The notes under the pieces were generated by a model that was not told the origin of the DNA, searched no databases, and saw only the letters and a program-made list of their open reading frames with translations. Position numbers and translations under genes: made by a program. From Pseudomonas sp. K2I15 (lineage in GTDB: Bacteria > Pseudomonadota > Gammaproteobacteria > Pseudomonadales > Pseudomonadaceae), in contig NZ_NIXO01000004.1 of NCBI RefSeq assembly GCF_002204795.1, forward strand, positions 103,743 to 167,742: a DNA stretch of 64,000 nt, read 5' to 3'. Every line of letters starts with the position of its first letter. Position 1 is the first letter of the stretch. Below are positions 19,897 to 30,475 of the stretch, in pieces.

Positions 19897-22800
19897 ATGG
19901 AGCGTCTGATACGCTTTTTTGCCGCATTGACCCGCTGGGGCCTTGGCCTGTGCGCCTTGCTGCTGGTATTGGCAGCGGTGTACGTGAGCCTTGGCCGTGA
20001 ATTGACGCCGCTGGTGGCGGAATACCGTGGCGAAATCGAAGCCAAGGCGCGTACTGCGCTGGATATGCCCCTGAGCATCGGCAGCCTGGAAGGGCGCTGG
20101 AGCGGCTTTGCCCCGGTATTGATGGCCCACGATGTGATGGTGGGTGAGGGCAACAGCGCCCTGCGCCTGGACCAGGTGCAAGTGGTGCCGGACATCTGGG
20201 CCAGCCTGCTGGCGCGCGAAGTGCGTATTGCCCACTTGGAAGTCAGCGGCCTGCAAGTCAGCGTGAAGGAAGACAAGGACGGCCATTGGGCGCTGCAAGG
20301 CCTGCCCGTGCGGGATGACCAGCCGCTGGATCCAGAACAACTGCTCACGCGCCTGCAAATGGTCGGGCAGGTGTCATTGCTCGACAGCCAGGTGACACTG
20401 CAGCCGTTTGACCAGGCGCCGCTGACCTTGACCTATGTCGGTGTGAGCCTGCAGACCGGCGCCAACCGCCAGCGCCTGGACGCGCGCTTGACCCTGCCCG
20501 ACGGCCAGCCCCTGGCGCTGAACCTGCGTACCCGAATCCGCGCCAGCCAGTGGAAGGACGGCGAAGTCCAGGCCTACTTGAGCTTGCCGCAGAGTGACTG
20601 GGCAAAATGGATCCCGGCGAAACTGACCCAGCAATGGAAGCTCACCGAATTCAAGGCCGGCGGCGAATTCTGGCTGACCTGGGCCAAGGGCACCGTGCAA
20701 AGCGCCGCCGTGCGCCTCAACGCCCCGCAACTCAAAGGCAGCTATGCCGACCGCAAGCCGACTCACATCGAGAACCTGGCCCTTACCGCGTATCTGCAAC
20801 GCAGTGATAGTGGCCTCAAGGTACTGTTTGACTCGCTGGCGATGAACCTCGGCGACACCCGCTGGGAATCGCGCCTGCAACTGCAACAAACCCTGGCGAC
20901 CGACAAGGCACAGGAAGTCTGGAACCTGCAGGCCGATCGCCTCGACCTGACGCCGATCACGCCGCTGCTGCATGCCCTGGCACCGCTGCCGGAAGCCCTG
21001 GCCACAACCCTGGATCATCTCAAGGCCACCGGCACGCTGCATAACGTGCTGCTGGATTATCGGCCTCAAGACACCACCGATCAGCGCGTGAGCTTTGCGG
21101 CCAACCTCGACCGCATTGGTTTTGATGCCTACTTCGGCGCCCCGGCGGCCCGCAATGTCAGCGGCAGCATCAGCGGAGACCTGGGCAAGGGCGAGTTACG
21201 CATGGACAGCAAGGATTTTTCCTTGCACCTGTTTCCGATTTTCGCCAAGCCCTGGCAGTACATCCAGGCCAATGCTCGCCTGACGTGGAAGCTGGACAAG
21301 GAAGGCTTCACGCTCATCGCGCCGTACATCAAGGTGCTGGGTGAGGAGGGCAAGGTTGCCGCCGACTTCCTGATTCGCCTGCACTTCGACCACAGCCAGG
21401 AAGACTACATGGACCTGCGGGTCGGTATGGTCGATGGCGACGGCCGTTTCACCCCCAAATACCTGCCGGCCGTCTTGAGCCCGGCGCTCGACGAATGGCT
21501 GCGCACTGCGATTCTCAAAGGCGCCGTGGACCAGGGCTTCTTCCAGTATCAAGGTTCGCTGAACCACGACGCGCTGCCCGCCTCACGCAATATCAGCCTG
21601 TTCTTCAAGGTGCATGATGCCGAGCTGGCGTTCCAGCCGGGTTGGCCGCATGTCAGCAAGGTCAAGGGTGAAGTGTTTGTCGAGGAGAGCGGCGTGCGCA
21701 TCCTGGCCAGCAAGGGCCAGTTGCTCGACACCAAGGTCAACGACATCTACGTCAACATTCCCCATGCCCCCGAAGGCAAGGACAGCCACCTGTTGCTCAC
21801 CGGCAACTTTGCCGGTGGCTTGGGTGATGGCCTGAAAATCCTTCAGGAGGCACCGATCGGCACTGCCTCGACCTTCGCCGGCTGGAAAGGCGAGGGCGAC
21901 CTGCAAGGCAAGCTCGACCTGGATATTCCCCTGGCCAAGGGCGTCGATCCCAAGATCGTGGTCGACTTCAAGACCGACAAGGCACGCCTGCAACTGGCCG
22001 AGCCGACGCTGGACCTGAGCCAGCTCAAGGGTGACTTCCGTTTCGACAGCGCCAAGGGCCTGAGTGGCCAGAACATCAGCGCCCAGGCCTTCGACCGTCC
22101 CATCACCGCGCAAATTTTTGCCGATGGGCGGCAGGGCAACCTCAATACCCGCGTCACCGCCAAAGGGCAGGTCACCGTCAAGCGACTGACTGACTGGTTG
22201 AAGTTCAGCCAGCCGCTCCCGGTGTCTGGCGATATCCCCTACCAATTGCAGCTCAATCTCGACGGCGCCGACAGCCAGTTGATGGTCAGCTCCAACCTCA
22301 AGGGCGTGGCCGTGGACCTACCGGCACCGTTCGGCATGCCGGCGAGCCAGGGCCGCGATAGTGTGTTCCGCATGACGTTGCAGGGTAAGGAGCGCCGCTA
22401 CTGGTTCGACTATGGCGAGTTGGCCAACTTCACCTTCGCTGCCCCGGCCGACAATTTTGCCGATGGCCGTGGTGAGCTGTTTTTGGGTGATGGCGATGCC
22501 GTGTTGCCGGCCGGCAAGGGCTTGCGTGTTCGCGGTGTGTTGTCTGAGCTGGATATCGACCCCTGGAAAAAACTTGTAGACCGCTACGCCGGCAACGATC
22601 CGGGTGGCAGTGCCAAGCAGTTGTTGAGCGGGGCCGATTTCAAGGTCGGCAAGCTGACGGGCTTCGGCACCCAGTTTGATCAGGTCAACTTGCAGCTGGA
22701 TCGCCAACCCGCCGCTTGGGGTTTGCAGTTCGACAGCCAGCAGGCCAAGGGTACCGTGGGGTTGCCGGATGCCAAGGGCGCGCCGATTGCGATCAACTTG

Positions 22801-23712
22801 CAGTACGTGAAGTTGCCTGCGGTGGACCCAACGGTGCAGGCGGATGAAAATGCGCCGGACCCGCTGGCTGACGTTGATCCCAAGGATATTCCGGCGCTGG
22901 ATATCGCGATCGACCAGCTGTTCCAGGGCCCGGACCTGATAGGTGCCTGGTCGTTGAAAGTTCGGCCGACCCCCAAGGGCATGACATTCAACAGTCTCAA
23001 TCTGGGCCTCAAGGGGATGTTGCTGCAGGGCGCCGGCGGTTGGGAAGGTGCTCCCGGAGCCAGCAGCAGTTGGTACAAGGGCCGCCTGGATGGCAAGAAC
23101 ATTGCGGACGTGCTCAAGGGCTGGGGTTTTGCGCCGAGCGTGACCAGTGAAGAGTTTCATGTGGACGTGGACGGGCGCTGGCCCGGCTCGCCGGCCTGGG
23201 TCGGTCCCAAGCGGTTCTCCGGCAGCCTCGACGCAAGCTTTCGCAAAGGCCAGTTCGTTGAAGTGGAAGGCGGCGCCCAGGCCCTGCGGGTGTTTGGTTT
23301 GCTGAACTTCAACTCCATCGGTCGCCGGCTGCGCCTGGACTTCTCGGACTTGCTCGGCAAAGGCTTGAGTTATGACCGGGTCAAGGGCTTGCTGGCTGCC
23401 AGTAATGGCGTGTTTGTGACCCGTGAGCCGATCACCATGACGGGCCCGTCGAGCAATCTGGAGATCAACGGCACCCTGGATCTGGTGGCTGATCGGGTCG
23501 ATGCCAAGTTGCTGGTGACGCTGCCGGTGACTAACAACCTGCCGATTGCCGCGTTGATTGTCGGCGCGCCGGCCATTGGCGGTGCGCTGTTCCTGATCGA
23601 CAAGCTGATTGGCGACCGTGTCTCGCGCTTCGCCAGTGTGCAGTACAAGGTAGAAGGCCCGTGGAAGGACCCGAAAATCACCTTCGACAAGCCATTTGAA
23701 AAGCCAAACTGA
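19897..23712 (+). CDS. yhdP: YhdP family AsmA-like envelope protein
   Basis: 1271-aa protein with one N-terminal transmembrane helix (about residues 12-30) and a very long periplasmic body of repeating beta strands, typical of AsmA-like bridge proteins proposed to carry phospholipid from inner to outer membrane. The C-terminal region has the AsmA-like sequence about LASNGVFVTREPITMTGP and a hydrophobic NLPIAALIVGAPAIGGALFL. Length agrees with YhdP homologues. It sits between rng and a nitrilase gene, as in E. coli-like gene orders. Confidence 0.92.
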   Translation: MERLIRFFAALTRWGLGLCALLLVLAAVYVSLGRELTPLVAEYRGEIEAKARTALDMPLSIGSLEGRWSGFAPVLMAHDVMVGEGNSALRLDQVQVVPDIWASLLAREVRIAHLEVSGLQVSVKEDKDGHWALQGLPVRDDQPLDPEQLLTRLQMVGQVSLLDSQVTLQPFDQAPLTLTYVGVSLQTGANRQRLDARLTLPDGQPLALNLRTRIRASQWKDGEVQAYLSLPQSDWAKWIPAKLTQQWKLTEFKAGGEFWLTWAKGTVQSAAVRLNAPQLKGSYADRKPTHIENLALTAYLQRSDSGLKVLFDSLAMNLGDTRWESRLQLQQTLATDKAQEVWNLQADRLDLTPITPLLHALAPLPEALATTLDHLKATGTLHNVLLDYRPQDTTDQRVSFAANLDRIGFDAYFGAPAARNVSGSISGDLGKGELRMDSKDFSLHLFPIFAKPWQYIQANARLTWKLDKEGFTLIAPYIKVLGEEGKVAADFLIRLHFDHSQEDYMDLRVGMVDGDGRFTPKYLPAVLSPALDEWLRTAILKGAVDQGFFQYQGSLNHDALPASRNISLFFKVHDAELAFQPGWPHVSKVKGEVFVEESGVRILASKGQLLDTKVNDIYVNIPHAPEGKDSHLLLTGNFAGGLGDGLKILQEAPIGTASTFAGWKGEGDLQGKLDLDIPLAKGVDPKIVVDFKTDKARLQLAEPTLDLSQLKGDFRFDSAKGLSGQNISAQAFDRPITAQIFADGRQGNLNTRVTAKGQVTVKRLTDWLKFSQPLPVSGDIPYQLQLNLDGADSQLMVSSNLKGVAVDLPAPFGMPASQGRDSVFRMTLQGKERRYWFDYGELANFTFAAPADNFADGRGELFLGDGDAVLPAGKGLRVRGVLSELDIDPWKKLVDRYAGNDPGGSAKQLLSGADFKVGKLTGFGTQFDQVNLQLDRQPAAWGLQFDSQQAKGTVGLPDAKGAPIAINLQYVKLPAVDPTVQADENAPDPLADVDPKDIPALDIAIDQLFQGPDLIGAWSLKVRPTPKGMTFNSLNLGLKGMLLQGAGGWEGAPGASSSWYKGRLDGKNIADVLKGWGFAPSVTSEEFHVDVDGRWPGSPAWVGPKRFSGSLDASFRKGQFVEVEGGAQALRVFGLLNFNSIGRRLRLDFSDLLGKGLSYDRVKGLLAASNGVFVTREPITMTGPSSNLEINGTLDLVADRVDAKLLVTLPVTNNLPIAALIVGAPAIGGALFLIDKLIGDRVSRFASVQYKVEGPWKDPKITFDKPFEKPN

Positions 23713-23760
23713 GTACCTGTGGAGTAGCATGGCCTCATGCTTTTTATGGAGTGTGGGCGC

Positions 23761-24609
23761 ATGTCCTTTGCGGTAATTCAAATGGTCAGCCAGAGCGATG
23801 TGCTGGCCAATCTGGCCCAGGCCCGGCGCCTGCTGGAACAAGCAGCGGCGGGCGGTGCCAAGCTCGCCGTACTCCCGGAAAACTTCGCCGCCATGGGCCG
23901 TCGCGATGTGGCCGATATCGGTCGCGCCGAGGCCTTGGGCGAAGGTCCTATCCTGCCATGGTTGAAACAGACCGCCCGCGACCTCACCTTATGGATAGTG
24001 GCCGGCACTTTGCCGTTGCCTCCAAAGGACCAACCCAACGCCAAGTCCAATGCCTGCTCGTTGCTGATCGATGATCAGGGCGAAATCGTTGCCCGTTACG
24101 ACAAGCTGCACCTGTTCGATGTCGACGTGGCCGATACCCGGGGCCGTTATCGCGAATCCGATGACTATGCTCATGGTAGCCAGGTGGTGGTGGCGGATAC
24201 GCCGGTGGGTCGCCTGGGGCTGACGGTGTGTTACGACTTGCGCTTCCCGGAGCTGTACAGCGAATTGCGCGCTGCGGGTGCCGAACTGATCACTGCGCCC
24301 TCAGCCTTTACGGCGGTAACGGGCGCTGCGCACTGGGACGTGCTGATTCGTGCCCGGGCTATCGAGACCCAGTGCTACCTGCTGGCGGCCGCCCAGGGCG
24401 GCGTGCATCCGGGGCCCCGGGAAACGTTCGGGCATGCAGCGATCATCGACCCATGGGGGCGAGTGCTGGCACAACAGGATCAAGGCGAGGCGGTGTTACT
24501 GGCCGAACGCGACAGCAGTGAACAGGCGTCGATACGGACGCGCATGCCGGTGGCGGGCCACCGGCGCTTTTTCTCGCAGGGCGCGCAGCGACCTGCTTCA
24601 GAACGATGA
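23761..24609 (+). CDS. Carbon-nitrogen hydrolase (nitrilase superfamily)
   Basis: 282-aa enzyme with the Glu-Lys-Cys triad: Glu40 (VLPENFA), Lys115 ([10 protein letters not shown]) and Cys157 ([11 protein letters not shown]). This arrangement resembles Nit1/YafV-like omega-amidase or deaminated-glutathione amidase proteins, which repair metabolite damage; the exact amide is not determined. The ATG at 23761 fits the family N-terminus better than an ATG at 23737. It is followed after 16 bases by tldD. Confidence 0.85.
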   Translation: MSFAVIQMVSQSDVLANLAQARRLLEQAAAGGAKLAVLPENFAAMGRRDVADIGRAEALGEGPILPWLKQTARDLTLWIVAGTLPLPPKDQPNAKSNACSLLIDDQGEIVARYDKLHLFDVDVADTRGRYRESDDYAHGSQVVVADTPVGRLGLTVCYDLRFPELYSELRAAGAELITAPSAFTAVTGAAHWDVLIRARAIETQCYLLAAAQGGVHPGPRETFGHAAIIDPWGRVLAQQDQGEAVLLAERDSSEQASIRTRMPVAGHRRFFSQGAQRPASER

Positions 24610-24625
24610 ATTTAAGGCCAAACCT

Positions 24626-26068
24626 ATGAGCGAGTTGTTGTCCTCAGTCAGTGAACACCTCCTGGCGCCCGGTGGCGTGACCATCGAAAGCTTGCAAACG
24701 GTCCTCGGCGATCTGGCCGGGCCAGGCATTGATGCTGCCGACCTGTATTTCCAGGGGCAGATTTCCGAGTCCTGGGCCTTGGAAGACGGGATCGTCAAGG
24801 AAGGCAGCTTCAACCTAGACCAGGGCGTGGGCGTACGTGCGCAGTCCGGTGAAAAAACCGGCTTTGCCTATAGCAACGCCATCACCCTTGAAGCCTTGGG
24901 CCTGGCGGCTCGCGCAGCCCGTTCGATCTCCCGTGCCGGCCAAAACGGTACGGTGCAGGCGTTCAGCACCCAAGACGTGGCCCAGTTGTATGCCCCGGAT
25001 AACCCGCTGGAAGTGATCAGCCGCGCCGAAAAGGTCGAGCTGCTCAAGCGTGTGGATGCGGCCACCCGCGCCCTGGACCCGCGCATCCAGCAAGTCACCG
25101 TGAGCATGGCCGGTGTGTGGGAGCGCATCCTCGTAGCTTCCACCGATGGCGGCCTGGCGGCGGATGTGCGGCCACTGGTGCGCTTCAATGTCAGCGTGAT
25201 CGTCGAGCAGAATGGCCGTCGCGAGCGCGGTGGCCATGGCGGCGGCGGGCGTACCGACTACCGTTATTTCCTCACCGAAGACCGCGCCATGGGTTATGCC
25301 CGTGAAGCGCTGCGTCAGGCGCTGGTCAACCTGGAAGCCATTCCTGCGCCGGCCGGTACGTTGCCGGTGGTGCTGGGTTCCGGCTGGTCCGGCGTGCTGC
25401 TACATGAAGCGGTTGGCCATGGTCTGGAGGGCGACTTCAACCGCAAGGGCAGTTCTGCCTACAGCGGCCGCATGGGCGAGATGGTTGCGTCCAAGCTCTG
25501 CACCATCGTCGATGACGGCACCTTGGCCGGGCGTCGCGGTTCGTTGAGCGTGGATGACGAAGGCACGCCGACCGAGTGCACCACCCTGATCGAAAACGGT
25601 GTGCTCAAGGGCTATATGCAAGACAAGCTCAACGCTCGCCTGATGGGTGTGGCCCGCACGGGTAACGGTCGCCGCGAGTCCTACGCGCACCTGCCGATGC
25701 CGCGCATGACCAACACGTACATGCTCGGTGGCGAAAGCGACCCGGCCGAAATCATCGCCTCGGTGAAACGCGGCATCTACTGCGCCAATCTCGGTGGTGG
25801 GCAGGTGGACATCACCAGCGGCAAGTTCGTGTTCTCCACCAGCGAAGCGTACTTGATCGAAGACGGCAAGATCACCGCGCCGGTCAAGGGTGCAACGTTG
25901 ATTGGCAACGGCCCGGAAGCCATGAGCAAGGTGTCGATGGTCGGTAACGACCTGTCGCTGGACAGTGGTGTGGGGACGTGCGGGAAAGATGGGCAGTCGG
26001 TGCCGGTGGGTGTCGGCCAGCCAACGCTGAAAATCGATGCGATCACCGTGGGTGGCACGGGGTCGTAA
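24626..26068 (+). CDS. tldD: Metalloprotease TldD
   Basis: 480-aa zinc protease subunit that with PmbA (TldE) forms a peptidase degrading unfolded peptides and maturing or cleaving modified peptides such as microcin B17. The zinc motif HEAVGH (His260, Glu261, His265) is intact. Gly-rich [13 protein letters not shown] and the C-terminal [16 protein letters not shown] segment are family features. Translation starts at ATG 24626; an upstream extension would overlap the nitrilase gene. Its partner gene pmbA is 680 bases downstream, separated by the oppositely oriented darP. Confidence 0.95.
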   Translation: MSELLSSVSEHLLAPGGVTIESLQTVLGDLAGPGIDAADLYFQGQISESWALEDGIVKEGSFNLDQGVGVRAQSGEKTGFAYSNAITLEALGLAARAARSISRAGQNGTVQAFSTQDVAQLYAPDNPLEVISRAEKVELLKRVDAATRALDPRIQQVTVSMAGVWERILVASTDGGLAADVRPLVRFNVSVIVEQNGRRERGGHGGGGRTDYRYFLTEDRAMGYAREALRQALVNLEAIPAPAGTLPVVLGSGWSGVLLHEAVGHGLEGDFNRKGSSAYSGRMGEMVASKLCTIVDDGTLAGRRGSLSVDDEGTPTECTTLIENGVLKGYMQDKLNARLMGVARTGNGRRESYAHLPMPRMTNTYMLGGESDPAEIIASVKRGIYCANLGGGQVDITSGKFVFSTSEAYLIEDGKITAPVKGATLIGNGPEAMSKVSMVGNDLSLDSGVGTCGKDGQSVPVGVGQPTLKIDAITVGGTGS

Positions 26069-26080
26069 GAACGGGAGCTT

Positions 26081-26103
26081 CGGGTGGCGAAGGCCGCCAC
26101 CCG
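26081..26103. terminator. Hairpin between convergent tldD and darP
   Basis: CGGGTGGC-GAAGGCC-GCCACCCG is a perfect 8-bp GC stem 12 bases after tldD and just beyond the darP stop. There is no T-run on either side, so termination is plausible but not certain. Confidence 0.45.
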
Positions 26104-26113
26104 GGGAAGAGGG

Positions 26114-26635
26114 TCAGCGCAAGCCGCGTTGACTATCGTCCAGCTCACGGATGTATTTGAAGATTTTTCGGCTGGAAGCCGGTGGCTTGCTTTGCGCCAG
26201 TTCGTGCTGGGCCTGACGGATCAGGGAGCGCAATTGTTGGCGATCGGCATCCGGGTACTCGATGACGAACTTCTCCAGTACCGCGTCGTCGCCTGCGATC
26301 AAGCGATCACGCCAGCGTTCCAGGTTATGGAAACGCTCGTTGTACTGGCGAGTGGAGGCATCGAGTTGATCGAGCAAAGTCAGAATGGCGTCAGTGTCCT
26401 GGTCGCGCATCAGTTTGCCGATAAACATAAGGTGCCGTTTACGCGCGATATTCGCGGTGTGCTTGGGCGCATCGTTCAGAGCCCGGCGCAGGGCGTCGGT
26501 CAATGGCAGTTTTGCACACAAGTCAGGCTTGAGTGTTGTAAGGCGCTCGCCGAGGTCAACCAGAGCATGCAGCTCGCGTTTGACCTGAGATTTGCTTTTC
26601 TCCCCATCGAGGGAGTCGTCGTAAGAATCAACCAT
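26114..26635 (-). CDS. darP: Ribosome biogenesis factor DarP (YjgA, DUF615)
   Basis: 173-aa helical, highly charged cytoplasmic protein of the YjgA/DarP family, which associates with late 50S precursors and promotes peptidyl-transferase-centre maturation. [15 protein letters not shown] near the N-terminus and the C-terminal [11 protein letters not shown] are typical. The ATG at 26635 is preferred over an upstream TTG. It lies between tldD and pmbA on the opposite strand, an order common in pseudomonads. Confidence 0.92.
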   Translation of the reverse strand: MVDSYDDSLDGEKSKSQVKRELHALVDLGERLTTLKPDLCAKLPLTDALRRALNDAPKHTANIARKRHLMFIGKLMRDQDTDAILTLLDQLDASTRQYNERFHNLERWRDRLIAGDDAVLEKFVIEYPDADRQQLRSLIRQAQHELAQSKPPASSRKIFKYIRELDDSQRGLR

Positions 26636-26743
26636 GGTGGCAGTCCGCAAAGAAACGCCGCCATGATAACCAGTCGGGGGCCGCTTGTCCGGCCCGGTCG
26701 CTCGAAGGCCTTAACCGAAAGCAGAATTTGAGTGGAGAAAACC

Positions 26744-28090
26744 ATGAGTGCAGCCCAAAGCGTCGGTCCGCAAGCGTTACCGGCACTGCAGGAACAAGTC
26801 GAGCAGATCATTGCCGAGGCCAAGCGCCAGGGGGCCAGTGCCTGTGAAGTGGCGGTGTCCCTGGAGCAGGGGTTGTCGACTTCGGTGCGCCAGCGGGAAG
26901 TGGAAACCGTCGAATTCAACCGCGACCAGGGGTTTGGCATCACCTTGTACGTGGGCCAGCGCAAAGGCTCGGCCAGCACCTCTGCCAGTGGTCCGGAAGC
27001 AATTCGCGAAACCGTCGCCGCAGCACTGGCGATTGCCAAGCACACCTCTGAAGACGAAAGCTCGGGCCTGGCCGATGCGGCCTTGATGGCGCGCGACTTG
27101 AAGGATTTTGACCTGTTTCATGCCTGGGACATCACCCCGGAGCAGGCGATTGAGCAAGCGCTGATCTGTGAAGCGGCAGCATTTGATGCCGACAGCCGGA
27201 TCAAGAACGCCGATGGCACCACCTTGAGCACCCATCAGGGTTGCCGCGTGTATGGCAACAGCCACGGCTTTATTGGCGGTTATGCCTCGACGCGTCACAG
27301 CCTGAGCTGCGTGATGATCGCCGAAGCCAACGGCCAGATGCAGCGCGATTACTGGTACGACGTAAACCGTCAGGGCGATCTGCTGGCGGACCCGGTCAGC
27401 ATTGGCCAGCGTGCCGCGCAACGTGCCGCCAGCCGCCTGGGCGCGCGCCCGGTGCCGACCTGCGAAGTGCCGGTGTTGTTCTCGGCAGAGCTGGCGGGTG
27501 GTTTGTTCGGCAGCTTCCTCGGGGCGATTTCCGGCGGCAACTTGTATCGCAAGTCGTCGTTCCTGGAAGGCGCGATCGGCCAGAAGCTGTTCCCGGAGTG
27601 GCTGACCATCGATGAGCGCCCGCACCTGATGCGCGCCATGGGCAGTTCGTCGTTTGATGGTGATGGCCTGGCGACCTACGCCAAGCCGTTCGTCGAGAAC
27701 GGTGAGTTGGTGTCCTACGTGTTGGGCACCTACGCCGGTCGCAAGCTCGGTCTTCCAAGCACCGCCAACTCGGGCGGCGTGCACAACCTGTTCGTGACCC
27801 ATGGCGACGAAGACCAGGCGGCGCTGTTGCGGCGCATGGGCCGTGGCTTGCTTGTCACCGAGCTGATGGGCCATGGCCTGAACATGGTCACGGGCGATTA
27901 CTCCCGTGGCGCGGCAGGTTTCTGGGTAGAAAATGGCGAGATTCAGTTCGCCGTGCAGGAGGTGACCATCGCCGGCAACATGCGCGACATGTTCAAGCAG
28001 ATTGTCGCGGTGGGTAATGACCTGGAACTGCGCAGTAACATCCGCACCGGTTCGGTGTTGATCGAGAAGATGACCGTCGCCGGCAGCTAA
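26744..28090 (+). CDS. pmbA: Metalloprotease PmbA (TldE)
   Basis: 448-aa TldD homologue without the zinc motif; it pairs with TldD as the non-catalytic half of the heterodimeric protease. Conserved blocks include FNRDQGFGITLYVGQRKG near the N-terminus and TGDYSRGAAGFWVENGEI near the C-terminus. The ATG at 26744 follows GTGGAGAAAACC; a start 12 bases upstream is also possible. A strong terminator follows. Confidence 0.94.
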   Translation: MSAAQSVGPQALPALQEQVEQIIAEAKRQGASACEVAVSLEQGLSTSVRQREVETVEFNRDQGFGITLYVGQRKGSASTSASGPEAIRETVAAALAIAKHTSEDESSGLADAALMARDLKDFDLFHAWDITPEQAIEQALICEAAAFDADSRIKNADGTTLSTHQGCRVYGNSHGFIGGYASTRHSLSCVMIAEANGQMQRDYWYDVNRQGDLLADPVSIGQRAAQRAASRLGARPVPTCEVPVLFSAELAGGLFGSFLGAISGGNLYRKSSFLEGAIGQKLFPEWLTIDERPHLMRAMGSSSFDGDGLATYAKPFVENGELVSYVLGTYAGRKLGLPSTANSGGVHNLFVTHGDEDQAALLRRMGRGLLVTELMGHGLNMVTGDYSRGAAGFWVENGEIQFAVQEVTIAGNMRDMFKQIVAVGNDLELRSNIRTGSVLIEKMTVAGS

Positions 28091-28114
28091 CCCGCCGACA
28101 GACGCTGTAAAAAA

Positions 28115-28148
28115 GGCGCGCCACCCATTGGGTGGCGCGCCTTTTTTT
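28115..28148 (+). terminator. Strong Rho-independent terminator after pmbA
   Basis: GGCGCGCCACCC-ATT-GGGTGGCGCGCC is a perfect 12-bp stem followed by seven T and preceded by an A-run. It separates pmbA from the fag operon. Confidence 0.93.
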
Positions 28149-28186
28149 GTGCCTGGAGTTCTGGGTGATCAACTCCGGACTTGTTT

Positions 28187-28224
28187 TGATTCTCAATATC
28201 ATTTAATAATAAATATCATTACCG
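28187..28224 (+). promoter_or_regulatory. Fur-box-like operator of the fagA-fumC-sodA operon
   Basis: The AT-rich stretch TTGATTCTCAATATCATTTA followed by ATAATAAATATCATTACC holds overlapping GATAAT/ATTATC-like hexamers of the Fur consensus, 15-50 bases before fagA. The homologous operon in P. aeruginosa is known to be Fur-repressed, so that iron starvation induces the iron-free fumarase and Mn superoxide dismutase. The match is by eye. Confidence 0.65.
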
Positions 28225-28238
28225 ATTGAGTATGGATC

Positions 28239-28634
28239 ATGAGTTCTGTCCTGCATGAGGATCCCTACCTGGAAAGCTGGCGCTGGATGAGTCGTCAGAT
28301 TCGCTGCGGCCTTGATCCCGACGAGCCCCGCCTGATCGAACATTACCTGGCCGAAGGCCGGTACCTCGCCTGTTGCACGGCGACACACCCGTGGATCATC
28401 GGCGAAACCTCCTTGCGCCTGCTGCTCGACACCGCATCCGACATCGCCTTGCCCTGGCACTGGCGATCCATGTGCCTGGACCAGGCCTGGCGCCCGTTGC
28501 GCGACCTGGAAAAACTTTCCGACTGTGCCTGCCGCCTCAAGCGCTGGCAGACCTTTGCCTGGCAATTGGCGACCTGCGAATTGCTGCCGTCCATTTCTGT
28601 TTCTGACCTGGTGCAAGGATCTTCCGATGAGTAA
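28239..28634 (+). CDS. fagA: FagA (fumarase-associated gene) protein
   Basis: 131-aa cytoplasmic protein of unknown mechanism, rich in Trp, Cys and Leu (WRWMSRQIRCGLDPDEPRLI; CACRLKRWQTFAWQL). It matches FagA, the first gene of the P. aeruginosa fagA-fumC-orfX-sodA iron-starvation operon. Its stop overlaps the fumC start by 8 bases, indicating coupled translation. The number of Cys and His residues would allow metal sensing, but no family motif supports it. Confidence 0.85.
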   Translation: MSSVLHEDPYLESWRWMSRQIRCGLDPDEPRLIEHYLAEGRYLACCTATHPWIIGETSLRLLLDTASDIALPWHWRSMCLDQAWRPLRDLEKLSDCACRLKRWQTFAWQLATCELLPSISVSDLVQGSSDE

Positions 28635-30003
28635 CACCCGTATCGAACGCGACAGCATGGGCGAACTGCAAGTGCCCGCCGAGGCCTTGTATGGCGCGCA
28701 AACCCAGCGTGCGGTGAACAACTTTCCCATCAGCCACCAGCGCATGCCGGCGCCGTTCATTCGTGCGCTGATCCTGGCCAAGGCTGCCGCGGCCAAGGCC
28801 AACGTTGAGCTCAAACAGCTGAGTGAAGCCCAGGGCAAGGCTATCGTTGATGCCGCCCAGGGCTTGCTGGAAGGCGACTTCATGCTGCACTTCCCGGTGG
28901 ATATCTTCCAGACCGGTTCCGGCACCAGTTCCAATATGAACGCCAACGAAGTGATTGCGACCCTCGCCAGCCGTTTGCTGGGCGAGCCGGTCAACCCCAA
29001 CGATCACGTCAACTGCGGCCAGAGCAGTAACGACATCATCCCGACCACTATCCATGTCAGCGCGGCACTGGTGCTGCACGAACAAACCCTTCCGGCACTG
29101 CTGCACCTGGTACAGGTGATCGAGCACAAGGCCGAAGAGGTGCATCGCTTCGTCAAGACCGGCCGCACTCACCTGATGGATGCCATGCCGGTGCGCATGA
29201 GCCAGGTGCTCAATGGCTGGGCCCAGCAGCTCAAGGCGAATATCGGCCACCTGCAGGACCTGCTGCCGAGTTTGCAGGCGCTGGCCCAGGGCGGTACCGC
29301 CGTCGGCACCGGTATCAATGCGCATCCGGAGTTTGCGGCGCGCTTCAGCCAGCAACTGAGCCGCCTGACCCGGATTCAGTTCACGCCCGGCAAGAACCTG
29401 TTTGCCCTGATTGGCTCCCAGGACACGGCCGTCGCGGTCTCCGGGCAGCTCAAGACCACCGCCGTGTCCTTGATGAAAATCGCCAACGACCTGCGCTGGA
29501 TGAACTCCGGCCCGTTGGCCGGCCTCGGCGAAATCGAACTGGAAGGCCTGCAACCCGGCTCCTCGATCATGCCGGGCAAGGTCAACCCGGTGATCCCGGA
29601 AGCCACTGCGATGGTTGCCGCACAAGTCATCGGCAATGACACGGTGATCACCATCGCCGGCCAGTCCGGCAACTTCGAACTCAACGTGATGCTGCCAATC
29701 ATCGCCCAGAACCTGCTCAGCAGCCTGGAATTGCTCGCCAACTCCAGCCGCCTGCTCGCCGACAAGGCCATCGCCAGCTTCAAGGTCAACGAAGCCAAGC
29801 TCAAGGAGGCGCTGTCGCGAAACCCGATCCTGGTGACCGCACTCAACCCGATCATCGGTTACCAAAAGGCCGCCGAAATCGCCAAGAAGGCCTATCAACA
29901 AGGCCGCCCGGTGATTGATGTGGCGCTCGAACACACTGACTTGCCCCGCAGCCAACTGGAAATCTTGCTGGATCCGGAAAAGCTCACGGCTGGCGGCGTG
30001 TAA
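28627..30003 (+). CDS. fumC: Class II fumarate hydratase FumC
   Basis: 458-aa iron-independent fumarase interconverting fumarate and malate in the TCA cycle. It has the superfamily signature GSSIMPGKVNP and the conserved THLMDAMPVR and GQSSNDIIPT active-site regions. Because it has no Fe-S cluster it replaces class I fumarase under iron limitation or oxidative stress, which fits its operon with sodA behind a Fur-like site. The start ATG 28627 overlaps fagA. Confidence 0.96.
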   Translation: MSNTRIERDSMGELQVPAEALYGAQTQRAVNNFPISHQRMPAPFIRALILAKAAAAKANVELKQLSEAQGKAIVDAAQGLLEGDFMLHFPVDIFQTGSGTSSNMNANEVIATLASRLLGEPVNPNDHVNCGQSSNDIIPTTIHVSAALVLHEQTLPALLHLVQVIEHKAEEVHRFVKTGRTHLMDAMPVRMSQVLNGWAQQLKANIGHLQDLLPSLQALAQGGTAVGTGINAHPEFAARFSQQLSRLTRIQFTPGKNLFALIGSQDTAVAVSGQLKTTAVSLMKIANDLRWMNSGPLAGLGEIELEGLQPGSSIMPGKVNPVIPEATAMVAAQVIGNDTVITIAGQSGNFELNVMLPIIAQNLLSSLELLANSSRLLADKAIASFKVNEAKLKEALSRNPILVTALNPIIGYQKAAEIAKKAYQQGRPVIDVALEHTDLPRSQLEILLDPEKLTAGGV

Positions 30004-30030
30004 TCACCGACTCTGCTTTGGAGGCTCACC

Positions 30031-30474
30031 ATGGAGCACTGGAAACGCACGATCGAACGGGCCAATCGCTGCTTTATGGCGGGCGAGCTGGTAGATGCCC
30101 GCGAGGCCTACCTGCAAGCCCTGGCCCTGGCTCAAGTGTTGTTTGAGCGCTGGGCGGATGCCGACGAAGCGGTGGCGGCTTGCGTCATTTCCCATCACAA
30201 CCTGGCGGACCTGCACCTGCGCCTGAACCAGCCGGAAGAAAGCGCGGAATACCTCTGCGCCATCCACCAGCACCTGTTGCAGACCATGCAGGACACCCGC
30301 CTGAACCCGCTATTGCGGGAAGCGGCCCTGCGCCAGAGCAGCAAGACCTACGTCGAACTGCTGAATTTTATCAGCGATCACGGTGAGTACCCGCGTACCC
30401 ACCGCCTGCTGGGCAGCAACGTGGCGCCATCGGATGCGTCGACCCGCAACAGCCCTTTTTATGGAGCTCATTGA
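30031..30474 (+). CDS. Conserved protein of the fumC-sodA operon (orfX)
   Basis: 147-aa helical protein, TPR-like in pattern ([40 protein letters not shown]), with no signal peptide. The helix pairs suggest a small scaffold or binding protein. It corresponds to the uncharacterised gene between fumC and sodA in P. aeruginosa. GGAGG precedes the ATG and its stop is one base from the sodA start. Function unknown. Confidence 0.8.
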   Translation: MEHWKRTIERANRCFMAGELVDAREAYLQALALAQVLFERWADADEAVAACVISHHNLADLHLRLNQPEESAEYLCAIHQHLLQTMQDTRLNPLLREAALRQSSKTYVELLNFISDHGEYPRTHRLLGSNVAPSDASTRNSPFYGAH

Positions 30475-30475
30475 T

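Noticed and set aside
20345..23841. Several long minus-strand frames opposite yhdP
   Set aside because: They are shadows of the GC-rich yhdP codons (runs of Arg, Gly, Gln) without start sites or family motifs.
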